This document shows, in pieces, positions 34,027-41,119 of a stretch of DNA of 41,119 nucleotides. A program made the position numbers and the translations under genes. The stretch is from an uncultured Lentisphaerota bacterium (GTDB taxonomy: Bacteria; Verrucomicrobiota; Kiritimatiellia; CAIQIC01): the NCBI GenBank assembly GCA_903889245.1, contig CAISWQ010000008.1, positions 1 to 41,119 of the forward strand, written 5' to 3'. Under the pieces are notes generated by a model that saw only the letters and a program-made list of their open reading frames with translations, did no database searches and was not told the DNA's origin. Positions within the stretch are counted from its first letter, which is position 1. Every line of letters begins with the position of its first letter.

Positions 34027-34977
34027 TTATTTTTTGAGGCACGCGCGGACGGCGTCGAGCTGGCCGGCGCTGCCGAGCTTCACGTTCTTCGCGGCGATGA
34101 ACTTGGCGTACTCCTTCATGAACACCTTTCCGGGAGGACGCAGGTCGAAGTTCTTCGGGTCGTCGCGGAACGACTCGCGGTGCACGCGGCACCACACGAG
34201 ACGGCCATCGGTATCAATGTTGATCTTGGTCACACCGAGCGTCGCGGCCTTCGCGAACTCGTCGGCATTCACGCCCTTGGCGCCGGCGAGCTGGCCGCCC
34301 GCGGCATTGATCCGCGCGACCTCGTCCTGCGGGACGCTGCTGGAGCCGTGCATGACCAGCGGGAAGCCGGGCAGGCGCTTCTGGATCTCGGCGAGCACAT
34401 CGAAGTGCAGGCCCTGCGACCCACTGAACTTGAACGCGCCGTGGCTGGTGCCGATCGCGCACGCGAGGCTGTCGCAACCGCTCTGCTTGACGAAGATCTG
34501 TGCTTCCGCCGGGTCGGTCAGGTGCGCATCGGCCTCGTTGACCGAGACGTGCTCCTCGACGCCGCCGAGCTTGCCGAGTTCGGCCTCGACGACCAAACCC
34601 TTGGCGTGCGCCGCATCCACAACGCGCTTGGTGATCGCGATGTTCTGCTGGAGCGGCTCCGCGCTCGCGTCAATCATGACGGAGCTGTAGAAACCGCTGT
34701 TGATGCAGTCCAGGCAGGTGGCCTCGTCGCCGTGATCAAGGTGCACCGCGAAGATGGCGTCCGGGAAGATTTCGTCGGCCGTCTTGATCATGGCCTCGAG
34801 CATCTTCTTGTTGGTGTAGGAGCGCGCACCCTTGGAGAGCTGGATGATGAACGGTGCCTTGCTATCTATGCAGCCTTGGAACAAGCCCATGGTCTGCTCC
34901 AGGTTGTTGATGTTATACGCGCCGATGGCGTACTTGCCGTAGGCGTGCTGGAACAGTTGTTTGGTTGTGACGATCAT
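34027..34977 (-). CDS. fba: Class II (zinc) ketose-bisphosphate aldolase
   Basis: 316 residues, TIM-barrel aldolase splitting fructose 1,6-bisphosphate (or tagatose bisphosphate) in glycolysis/gluconeogenesis. Seen: YAIGAYNINNLEQTMGLFQ, AVHLDHGDE (Asp/His zinc site), SSVMIDAS, VVEAELGKLGGVEE, CAIGTSHGAFKF (zinc His), LVMHGSSSVPQDEV (zinc His and phosphate loop) and GVTKINIDTDGRLVW (NxDTD, substrate). Residue spacing fits the class IIB type. AAGGAA precedes the start. Its own promoter and terminator are visible, so it is monocistronic. Divergent from recJ. Confidence 0.94.
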   Translation of the reverse strand: MIVTTKQLFQHAYGKYAIGAYNINNLEQTMGLFQGCIDSKAPFIIQLSKGARSYTNKKMLEAMIKTADEIFPDAIFAVHLDHGDEATCLDCINSGFYSSVMIDASAEPLQQNIAITKRVVDAAHAKGLVVEAELGKLGGVEEHVSVNEADAHLTDPAEAQIFVKQSGCDSLACAIGTSHGAFKFSGSQGLHFDVLAEIQKRLPGFPLVMHGSSSVPQDEVARINAAGGQLAGAKGVNADEFAKAATLGVTKINIDTDGRLVWCRVHRESFRDDPKNFDLRPPGKVFMKEYAKFIAAKNVKLGSAGQLDAVRACLKK

Positions 34978-34988
34978 GTGTTTCCTTT

Positions 34989-35016
34989 CTCGCGCTGGCC
35001 GCGCGAACGGCGCGAG
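34989..35016 (-). promoter_or_regulatory. GC-rich hairpin in the aldolase leader
   Basis: Arms CTCGCGC (34989-34995) and GCGCGAG (35010-35016) around a 14-nt loop lie between the predicted transcription start and the ribosome site AAGGAA. It occupies almost the whole leader and may stabilise the mRNA 5' end or affect translation. The structure is visible; the function is inferred. Confidence 0.4.
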
Positions 35017-35044
35017 AGCATAGGGAAAAACCTTTCGCGGTCAA
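35017..35044 (-). promoter_or_regulatory. Sigma70-like promoter of the aldolase gene
   Basis: Minus-strand TTGACC (plus 35039-35044) and TATGCT (plus 35017-35022), 16-bp spacer. Start predicted near 35010. Same form as the hox and HU promoters. Confidence 0.6.
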
Positions 35045-35147
35045 GCTCTCAATGGCTATTCAAAGCGCGGAGAAACATCCGCCTCCACAAGATTTGGCTC
35101 CTACAGGCAGTTCTGTTAGCCTTGTTCCGCACTGCAGGAGCAGCCAT

Positions 35148-36857
35148 ATGACAGATTCCATTTGGAGGCTGGTTGAAGCCGATGAAGTACACACGGCGGC
35201 CTTGGGCACGGCCTTGGGCCTGCCCCTTCCCGTGGCGCGTTTGCTGGTGGCACGCGGCCTGACCGAGCCCGTCGCGGCAGGGAAGTTCTTGCGCGCCCGT
35301 TTGAGTGACCTCACCGAGCCGGAACTGTTGCCGAATCTGCCCGCCGCCGTAGAGCACCTCGCCCAAGCGCTGGAGAGCCGCGGGAAAATCGTGGTTTTCG
35401 GCGACTACGATGCCGACGGTCTGACCAGCACCGCACTGTTGGTCCGCGTTCTGCGCCAACTCGGTGGCGAAGTTGCCGCGTTCATCCCCCACCGACTCGA
35501 AGATGGCTACGGCTTGACCACCAGCGCGCTCGCCAAGTGCATCGAACAGCATCAACCGCAACTGATCATCACCGTGGACTGCGGCACATGCTCGCCTGAC
35601 GCCCTGCGTGGATCCAGCGTGCCCATCATCGTCACCGATCACCACGATCCCGTCGGCGAACTCTCGCCGGGGCTCGCGGTCGTCAATCCGAAACTCGGCG
35701 AGGATTCGGTACTGCGCCATCTCGCCGGCGTCGGCGTCACCTTTAAACTCTGCCACGCCTTGCTCAAGAAGCTCCGTAAGAGCCAGGCACGGACATCTGT
35801 TGATTTGAAGGACTACCTCGACTTGGTGGCGATTGGTACCGTTGCCGATGTAGTTCCGTTGACCGGCGAGAACCGTATCCTCGTCCGCCATGGGTTGCTG
35901 CGTTTGGCGCAGACCAAAAACATCGGGCTTGCCGCGCTGAAAGCCGTGGCAGGGCTGGCGGAAAGTCCCGACGCTTGGCACCTCGGTTTCGTCATCGGCC
36001 CGCGCCTCAATGCCGTCGGCCGGCTCGGCAACGCACAGGAAGTGCTGGAACTGCTCCTGACCGACAAACCTGACCGCGCGCTGGAGCTGGCGCGCCAGCT
36101 CGACGAGGCCAATCGCCAGCGGCAGGCCATCGAGAAAAACATCGCCGGGGAGGCGATGCGGGAAATTGACGCGACCTTTGACCCGGCCCGCAGCTTCGGG
36201 CTGGTGGTCGCCAGTACGCAGTGGCATCCCGGCGTCGTCGGCATCGTCGCCGCGCGCCTGGTCCAGCGTTACCGCCGCCCCGCGATCGTACTGGCGCAGG
36301 AAGCCGATGGCCTGTGCCGCGGCTCGTGCCGCAGCCTCGAGGAATTTCCGCTCGTCGGGCATCTGGCCAAATGCGCCGACTTGCTGACACGCTATGGTGG
36401 GCACAATCTCGCCGCCGGTGTCACGCTGGAGCAGAAAAATCTTATCGCCTTCCGGCAGCGCTTCAATGAAGTCGCACACGCCGCACTCGCCAAGGTTGAT
36501 CTGCGACCGGTTCAGCGGATTGATGGTTGGCTCTCGCTGCGCGAAGCCAATGATGACCTGTTCGACGCCATGGCACAATTGCGGCCCTTTGGCCAGCAGC
36601 ATCCGGATCCAGTCTGGGCCGCGCGCAGTGTGCGGGTGCTGGGTGCGCCACGGCGGATGGCGAAGGACACACTTGGCTTGACGCTGGAAGCCGACAATGT
36701 GCAACTGCGTGCCATAGGTTTCAGCATGGGTCAACGCGAAGTACCTGCTGGCCCGCTGGATATAGCCTTTCATTTACGTCGCGAAACATGGCAGGGACAA
36801 ACCCAATTGCAACTCCACCTCTGCGATTTCAGGCCTGCCACACTGGTGCCCAGATAA
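35148..36857 (+). CDS. recJ: Single-stranded-DNA exonuclease RecJ
   Basis: 569 residues, 5'-3' exonuclease of recombination and mismatch repair. DHH-family motifs: VVFGDYDADGLTSTALL (motif I), LIITVDCGTC (motif II), IIVTDHHDP (motif III, DHH), VNPKLGEDS and GVGVTFKLCHALL (motif IV area), then the DHHA1 part with LCRGSCRSLEEFPL and YGGHNLAAGVTLE, and the OB-fold end. The length is standard. Start at ATG 35148, set by AGGAG 8 nt upstream; an upstream in-frame start at 35052 would add 32 residues unlike other RecJ proteins. The DYDADG and DHH residues are all present. Confidence 0.94.
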   Translation: MTDSIWRLVEADEVHTAALGTALGLPLPVARLLVARGLTEPVAAGKFLRARLSDLTEPELLPNLPAAVEHLAQALESRGKIVVFGDYDADGLTSTALLVRVLRQLGGEVAAFIPHRLEDGYGLTTSALAKCIEQHQPQLIITVDCGTCSPDALRGSSVPIIVTDHHDPVGELSPGLAVVNPKLGEDSVLRHLAGVGVTFKLCHALLKKLRKSQARTSVDLKDYLDLVAIGTVADVVPLTGENRILVRHGLLRLAQTKNIGLAALKAVAGLAESPDAWHLGFVIGPRLNAVGRLGNAQEVLELLLTDKPDRALELARQLDEANRQRQAIEKNIAGEAMREIDATFDPARSFGLVVASTQWHPGVVGIVAARLVQRYRRPAIVLAQEADGLCRGSCRSLEEFPLVGHLAKCADLLTRYGGHNLAAGVTLEQKNLIAFRQRFNEVAHAALAKVDLRPVQRIDGWLSLREANDDLFDAMAQLRPFGQQHPDPVWAARSVRVLGAPRRMAKDTLGLTLEADNVQLRAIGFSMGQREVPAGPLDIAFHLRRETWQGQTQLQLHLCDFRPATLVPR

Positions 36858-36932
36858 GCAGCTACATGAAAGAACTCGCGGCCGGCGGCGGCATCGGCTA
36901 CATCTGCGCCGGGCGTGGAGGACAGGAGCCGC

Positions 36933-39900
36933 ATGATGAAAACAATAGTCAGCGTGTGCGCATGCTGCGTGGTCCTCGTCACGCGCGCCGGCGACCTCGC
37001 GTTCAGCGATCCGGCGGGCGTGCCGCCGCCGCCGGCGTGGGCCGTCGGCCAGGCCAGCCGCGCGCCCGACCTCGACGCGTTGCCCGGCTTCCAGAAACCG
37101 CCGCCGGGTTTCGGCAACGTGCCGTTCTTCTGGTGGCTCGGCGACCCGCTGACGCAGGAGCGGCTCGGCTGGATTCTCGCGCAGATGGAGGGCCTGGGCC
37201 TCTCCGGCCTCCAGATTAACTACGCGCACTCCGACCGCGGCGGGCGCAGCTATGGTCTGACGCTGCCAAGCGACCCGCCGCTGTTCTCCGAGGCGTGGTG
37301 GCAGTTGACCGGCTGGTTCATGCAGGCGTCGAAAAAACAGGGCACGGCGATCAGCTTGAGCGATTACACGCTCGGCTTCGGCCAGGGCTGGAGCGTGGAC
37401 GAAATTTTGCGCGAGCATCCCGAAGTGCGCGGCATGGTGCTCAAAATGGGACGCGATGGAAAAGTCCAGCCGGAGACGGTGGACTGGTCGCTCAACCCGC
37501 TGCACCCGCAGTCGGGCCGGCTCTACGCGGAAACATTCTTCGGCCAGTTCGAGCGCCGGTTTCCGGGCGAGGGCGGCAAGGGCCTGAATTTTTTCTTCTC
37601 CGACGAGCTCGGCTTCGGCGTCAGCGGCCGCCTCTGGTCGGCCGACTTCGCGGAGGAGTTCAAGCGGCGCAAGGGCTATGACATCACGCCGGAGCTGCCG
37701 GCGCTCTTCAAGGACACCGGCCCGCGCACGCCGAAAATCCGCCTCGACTACAGCGACGTGCTCGTCGCCTTGAGCGAGGAAGGCTTCTTCAAGCCGGTCT
37801 TCGACTGGCACCAGCAGCGCGGCATGATCATGGGCTGCGACCACGGCGGGCGCGGCCGCAACGTCGTCGAGTTCGGCGACTACTTCCGCACGCAGCGTTG
37901 GAACCAGGGCCCCGGCGCCGACCAGCCCGGCCTCGGCAAGAACCTCATCAAGGCCAAGGTCGCCGCCTCGATCGCGCACCTCTACGCGCGGCCGCGCGTC
38001 TGGCTCGAGGGCTTCTACGGCAGCGGCTGGGGCACGACCTCCGCGGGCGTCGTGGATGCGACCTTCGCCAACTACATCATGGGCTTCAACCTGCTCTCGT
38101 TCCACGGCATGTACTACGCCACGCACGGCGGCTGGTGGGAGTGGGCGCCGCCCGATAACACCTTCCGCATGCCCTACTGGCAGCACCTGCGCGGCTTCAT
38201 GGACTGCGTGCAGCGTTTGAGCTACCTGCTCACGCAGGGCCATCACCGCTGCGATGTCGCGATCCTCTACCCCGTCGCGCCGATGGAGGCCGGACTCGGC
38301 GGCAAGGAGGCGGTGCAGACGGCGTTCACCACCGGCGAGCAGCTCTACGCGCAAGGTGTGGATTTCGACTTCATGGATTTCGAGTCGCTCGCCCGCGCGA
38401 AAGTGGTGGGCCACGAGTTGCAGGTTTCCGGCGAAAGCTATCGCGTGCTGATTTTGCCCGCGATGAAAGCGGTGCGGCACTCGACGCTGCAAAAAGCGCT
38501 GGAGTTCCATCGCGCCGGCGGCCTCGTCCTCGCGCCCGGCGCGCTGCCGGAGGCCAGCGACCGCGTCGGCTTGGGCGACCCGGAAGTGGCGGCGATGGTG
38601 AAGGAAATGTTTCCCAACGGTCCAACGTCCGATGTCTTTGCGAAGCTGCCCGCCCGCGACTACGAAGGGCCCGGCTACATCCAGCACCGCAAACTCGGCC
38701 CGCGTGACCTCTACGCCATCTATGACGCGCCGCAGGGCAGCGTTTGCAAATTCCGCGCGACCGGCAAGGTCGAACTCTGGAATCCGTGGACCGGTGCCAC
38801 GCGCCCGCTGGAAGTCATCGCGCAGCAGAACGGCGTCACCGAACTCGCCCTGCCGCTGACGGAAAAAGAAATCCAGCTCATCGTCTTCTCCCCCGGCCAG
38901 GCCTCACGGGTAGCCAAATCTGAAATCTCAAATCTCCAATCTCAAATCTCCCTGGATGGCGCTTGGGACTTCGAGTTGCAGCCGACCTGCGACAACCGCT
39001 TCGGCGATTTCCACTGGCCGCCGACGCCGACCAAGATCGGCGCGGAAATCCGCCAGCTCTGGTACTGCGCAGGCGAAAACACCAACGGCCCGTGGCGCAA
39101 AGTCACCTGCTCCTTCGGCCCGCAGTTCATCCAGTCCGCAACACCCGTGCCCGGCAAGGACGCGAAGCCCTATGAGTTCTCGTGGCGCTGGGGCCGCGAA
39201 AACGATCCCGGCCATCAGGGCTATCACGGCCTGAAGGCGGAAATGCACGACGAGTTCCTCGCGATCGGGCAAGCGACGGAGAAAGCCAAGCACATGCCCG
39301 ACACCGTGGGCTACACCACGGCCGGACACAGCACCTACTTCTCCACCGCCATCGTCGCGCCGCGCGCGATGACCGCCTACGCGCTCACCGGTGACGTGAA
39401 ACCCGCGCAGGTCTGGCTCAACGGCGCGGAGGTCAACGGCCACGAGCTCAAGTTGCAAGCCGGCGCGAATCCGCTCGTGCTGCACTACACCAAACCGGGG
39501 CGCACCTACTTCATCGCCTCGACGGAGGCGCGCGAATCGCCGGCCGCCAGCACGAAGACGGCGTTCTCCCCGGCGGCTTTTTGGATCTGGTATCCCGGCG
39601 AAAAAATCCAGTCCGACCGCTGGTTCCGCAAGGGCTTCGAGCTCGATCAGGTCCCAGCGCAGGCGCGGCTGCGCATCACCTGCGACAACGGCTACAGCGT
39701 CAGCCTCAACGGCAGCCCGGTCGGCAGCGGCGCGCGCTGGGAAGCCGTGCAGGAATATGACGTGACGAAACTGCTGCGCGCCGGCCGCAACGAGCTCACC
39801 ATCCGCGCCCACAACGGCGGTGGCGATGCCGGCCTGATCGCCGAACTCACCGCCGGCACCACGCGCCTCGCGACCGACCGCAGTTGGCGCGCGGCCAAAG

Positions 39901-40847
39901 CCGGGACCGGTGCCGATGTAGCTGCCGAACAGCTCGCCAGCTTCACCGACAGCCTCTGGTACAAACATCAAAACGGCCCGCCGAAGCTGGAGGCAGCGGT
40001 GAAGTCAGTGACAACCTCCACCGTCGAGCAGCCGAAATTCAAGCCGAGCCCTCTCGCGATGAGCTGGTGGCAGAATCCCACCGTGCTGCCCTTCGATGTC
40101 CGCGCCGACGAGCCGACGCCCGTGGGTTGGTATCGCTTCACCGCGCCGCCGGGCCTTCGCGCCCTCACTCTCGTTGCGTGCGGCAAGGTTCAAGCGTGGG
40201 CGGACGGAAAAAAGTGTCGGGTGACGAGGGGAGAGGAACGAGTGTCGAGGGGCGAGGAGCGAGTGATGGATGTCCCGGCTTCGTCCAAGGACTTTGCCGG
40301 GCAAACGCGAGACCAGAGACGAGGGACCAGAGACGAGAGACAAGATCCCAGAGACCAGAGACACGAGACTCTCCGCGTCTCGCTTCCCTCGCCGGCGGCG
40401 GACTGCGTGGAAGTGCTGCTGCTGATCGAGCAGGAACGCGGCTGCTACGGCGGCGCGGCGCTGCCGGAATTCATCCAGCTCGATTGCGGCCCCGGAAAAT
40501 TCGCGGCGGGCGACTGGTCGCAGAACGACGGGCTCGCCTCCTACTCCGGCGGCGCGTGGTATCGCAAGAGCGTCATGCTCACCACCGAACAACTCAAGGG
40601 CACGGTGGTGCTCGACCTCGGCGACGTCGCCGCCTCGGCCGAGGTGCGCATCAACGGCCAACCCGCCGGTATCAAGGTCGCGCCGCCGTGGACCTGCGAT
40701 GTGACCAGGCTGCTCAAACCCGGCGAAAACAAAATCGAAGTGCTCGTCTGCAATACGCTCGCCAACCACTACCTGACCGTGCCGACGCGCTACCGCGGCT
40801 CCCCGGTCTCCGGCCTGCTCGGCCCCGTACGGCTGGAAATCCGCTAA
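36933..40847 (+). CDS. Large secreted GH106-like alpha-L-rhamnosidase
   Basis: 1304 residues with signal peptide (MMKTIVSVCACCVVLVTRAG). Residues 40-640 match the GH106 family (PF17132): PPPGFGNVPFFWWLGDPLTQERLGWILAQMEGLGLSGLQINYAHS at the start, then FFFSDELGFGVSGRLWS, LDYSDVLVALSEEGFFKPVFDWHQQRGMIMGCDHGGRGR, and EGFYGSGWGTTSAGVVDATFANYIMGFNLLSFHG. After about 660 come beta-sandwich modules (LDGAWDFELQ..., WIWYPGEKIQSDRWFRKGF..., VVLDLGDVAASAEVRINGQPAGIKVAPPW, the sugar-binding jelly-roll type). Two segments, residues 662-673 and 1095-1150, are minisatellite-like DNA carried in frame. Start at ATG 36933 with AGGAG close upstream. Confidence 0.8.
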   Translation: MMKTIVSVCACCVVLVTRAGDLAFSDPAGVPPPPAWAVGQASRAPDLDALPGFQKPPPGFGNVPFFWWLGDPLTQERLGWILAQMEGLGLSGLQINYAHSDRGGRSYGLTLPSDPPLFSEAWWQLTGWFMQASKKQGTAISLSDYTLGFGQGWSVDEILREHPEVRGMVLKMGRDGKVQPETVDWSLNPLHPQSGRLYAETFFGQFERRFPGEGGKGLNFFFSDELGFGVSGRLWSADFAEEFKRRKGYDITPELPALFKDTGPRTPKIRLDYSDVLVALSEEGFFKPVFDWHQQRGMIMGCDHGGRGRNVVEFGDYFRTQRWNQGPGADQPGLGKNLIKAKVAASIAHLYARPRVWLEGFYGSGWGTTSAGVVDATFANYIMGFNLLSFHGMYYATHGGWWEWAPPDNTFRMPYWQHLRGFMDCVQRLSYLLTQGHHRCDVAILYPVAPMEAGLGGKEAVQTAFTTGEQLYAQGVDFDFMDFESLARAKVVGHELQVSGESYRVLILPAMKAVRHSTLQKALEFHRAGGLVLAPGALPEASDRVGLGDPEVAAMVKEMFPNGPTSDVFAKLPARDYEGPGYIQHRKLGPRDLYAIYDAPQGSVCKFRATGKVELWNPWTGATRPLEVIAQQNGVTELALPLTEKEIQLIVFSPGQASRVAKSEISNLQSQISLDGAWDFELQPTCDNRFGDFHWPPTPTKIGAEIRQLWYCAGENTNGPWRKVTCSFGPQFIQSATPVPGKDAKPYEFSWRWGRENDPGHQGYHGLKAEMHDEFLAIGQATEKAKHMPDTVGYTTAGHSTYFSTAIVAPRAMTAYALTGDVKPAQVWLNGAEVNGHELKLQAGANPLVLHYTKPGRTYFIASTEARESPAASTKTAFSPAAFWIWYPGEKIQSDRWFRKGFELDQVPAQARLRITCDNGYSVSLNGSPVGSGARWEAVQEYDVTKLLRAGRNELTIRAHNGGGDAGLIAELTAGTTRLATDRSWRAAKAGTGADVAAEQLASFTDSLWYKHQNGPPKLEAAVKSVTTSTVEQPKFKPSPLAMSWWQNPTVLPFDVRADEPTPVGWYRFTAPPGLRALTLVACGKVQAWADGKKCRVTRGEERVSRGEERVMDVPASSKDFAGQTRDQRRGTRDERQDPRDQRHETLRVSLPSPAADCVEVLLLIEQERGCYGGAALPEFIQLDCGPGKFAAGDWSQNDGLASYSGGAWYRKSVMLTTEQLKGTVVLDLGDVAASAEVRINGQPAGIKVAPPWTCDVTRLLKPGENKIEVLVCNTLANHYLTVPTRYRGSPVSGLLGPVRLEIR
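38916..38951. repeat. In-frame 'aaatctcaaatct' repeat inside the GH106-like gene
   Basis: 36 bp of reiterated aaatct/ctcaaatctcc encode SEISNLQSQIS between the catalytic part and the first beta-sandwich. The same kind of word is an intergenic minisatellite in PVC-group genomes. The reading frame is preserved. Confidence 0.75.
40217..40380. repeat. In-frame 'cgagg' and 'gagaccagagac' repeats inside the GH106-like gene
   Basis: 40217-40269 is a run of gacgagg/gagaggaacgagtg type words. 40308-40380 is reiterated gagaccagagac and gagggacc words. Together they encode an Arg/Glu/Asp/Gln-rich, surely disordered stretch of 50-55 residues (residues 1095-1150) between two well-formed beta-sandwich segments. 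Such words are normally intergenic. Confidence 0.8.
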
Positions 40848-40867
40848 CGGCCTGCGCTGTGCGCTGC

Positions 40868-41010
40868 CGGCCACGACAGAGCGTGGCCCTCCACACCAGA
40901 GGCAGGACGCGCTCCTTCGATGTTGGATGTTCGATGTTCACGACCGGCCACGACAGAGCGTGGCCCTCCAGTTTTCCTCTGTGCGTGGAGGGACGCGCTC
41001 CGTCGCGTCC
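40868..41010. repeat. Three GGAGGG hairpin units (two identical, one variant)
   Basis: Units 40868-40892 and 40945-40969 (minus strand) are identical: GGAGGG then CCACG-CTCTGT-CGTGG. The unit 40987-41010 (plus strand) is GGAGGG then ACGCG-CTCCGT-CGCGT. A broken copy, ggacgcgctccttcga, lies at about 40905-40920. The loop CTC[CT]GT is conserved, while both stem arms differ together so pairing is kept. Confidence 0.75.
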
Positions 41011-41032
41011 GCCTGGTAATCAAAGGAATCGA

Positions 41033-41088
41033 GACAAAGGAATGCGGAGAGCGGCTGGCTCATTCCTTTGTCTGCATTCCTTTGTCTG
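41033..41088. repeat. cattcctttgtc repeat, one inverted and two direct copies
   Basis: 41033-41044 (gacaaaggaatg) is the reverse complement of 41061-41072; cattcctttgtctg is repeated exactly at 41061-41074 and 41075-41088. A 12-bp hairpin with a 16-nt loop is possible. It is an intergenic minisatellite word. Confidence 0.7.
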
Positions 41089-41119
41089 CCGGACTATCGC
41101 TGCCAACCAACGGCTGGCA

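Larger units (their letters stand above)
40848..41119. other. Intergenic region: hairpin repeats and minisatellite words to window end
   Basis: No gene. Hairpin units at 40868-40892, 40945-40969 and 40987-41010, 'gatgttggatgttcgatgtt' at about 40919-40938, and an inverted/direct cattcctttgtc repeat at 41033-41088. The window ends in TGCCA...TGGCA. Confidence 0.6.

Noticed and set aside
36774-38687. A 637-codon minus-strand frame antisense to the GH106-like gene
   Set aside because: Composition typical of antisense GC-rich frames; no ribosome site or motif.

Overview
The window is a GC-rich bacterial chromosome segment, most likely from the PVC group (Verrucomicrobiota/Kiritimatiellota-like). 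This rests on three things: the gene set (hydrogenase, glycoside hydrolases, Exb/Tol-like genes), the many families of short degenerate intergenic repeats I associate with that group, and sigma70-like promoters of the TTGAC[CT]-16/17-TA form. The assignment is inference; no rRNA gene is present and I saw no tRNA gene.

Layout. 1-327: the right end of an IS3-family insertion sequence and the tail of the gene it interrupted. 712-6129 (minus): a small lipoprotein and a compact hydrogenase operon, hoxF(E-F fusion)-hoxU-hoxY-hoxH-protease, encoding a group 3d NAD(H)-linked [NiFe] hydrogenase. 6507-7928 (plus): a nitronate-monooxygenase-like flavoenzyme, divergent from hox. 8077-12557 (minus): proS, a lipoyl-like membrane protein, a TerB-like protein, an HU/IHF protein and hisS. 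12634-16426: a nucleoside 2-deoxyribosyltransferase-like gene, a ceramidase-like hydrolase, an unknown PsbP/DcrB-like membrane protein coupled to a GH43-type protein, then a frameshifted remnant of a radical-SAM/DUF4070 gene. 16489-19596 (minus): a lower-GC nuclease-helicase ending in five 71-residue repeats. 19700-22972 (minus): hisC and hisD, separated by a ParE-type toxin-antitoxin pair and a DUF433 antitoxin with a truncated toxin. 22998-30850 (minus): uvrA, a large TPR protein, exbB, exbD, a TonB-like gene and a zinc-ribbon gene. 30989-41119: corA, xylB, class II aldolase, recJ and a giant GH106-like glycoside hydrolase.

How the genes work together. xylB, aldolase, the GH43-like and GH106-like enzymes fit a polysaccharide- and pentose-using heterotroph. 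The bidirectional hydrogenase could dispose of reductant from sugar oxidation as H2. hisD/hisC and proS/hisS are housekeeping. The exbB-exbD-tonB-like set would form an envelope motor complex, but the acidic residues expected in the motor channel are replaced in both subunits.

Most notable signals. (1) Seventeen copies of a palindrome close to TTTTCCAAGCCTTGGAAAA lie in five intergenic arrays, centre to centre 31-33 bp in every array, about three helical turns. (2) The nuclease-helicase resembles the front half of Type ISP restriction enzymes, but repeats of the phage-integrase type replace the methylase and target-recognition part. (3) The hisD 3' end is duplicated around the DUF433 cassette. 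(4) Intergenic minisatellite-type sequence is carried in frame inside the GH106-like gene at two places. (5) Hairpin repeats occur whose stems differ by compensating changes around a conserved loop.
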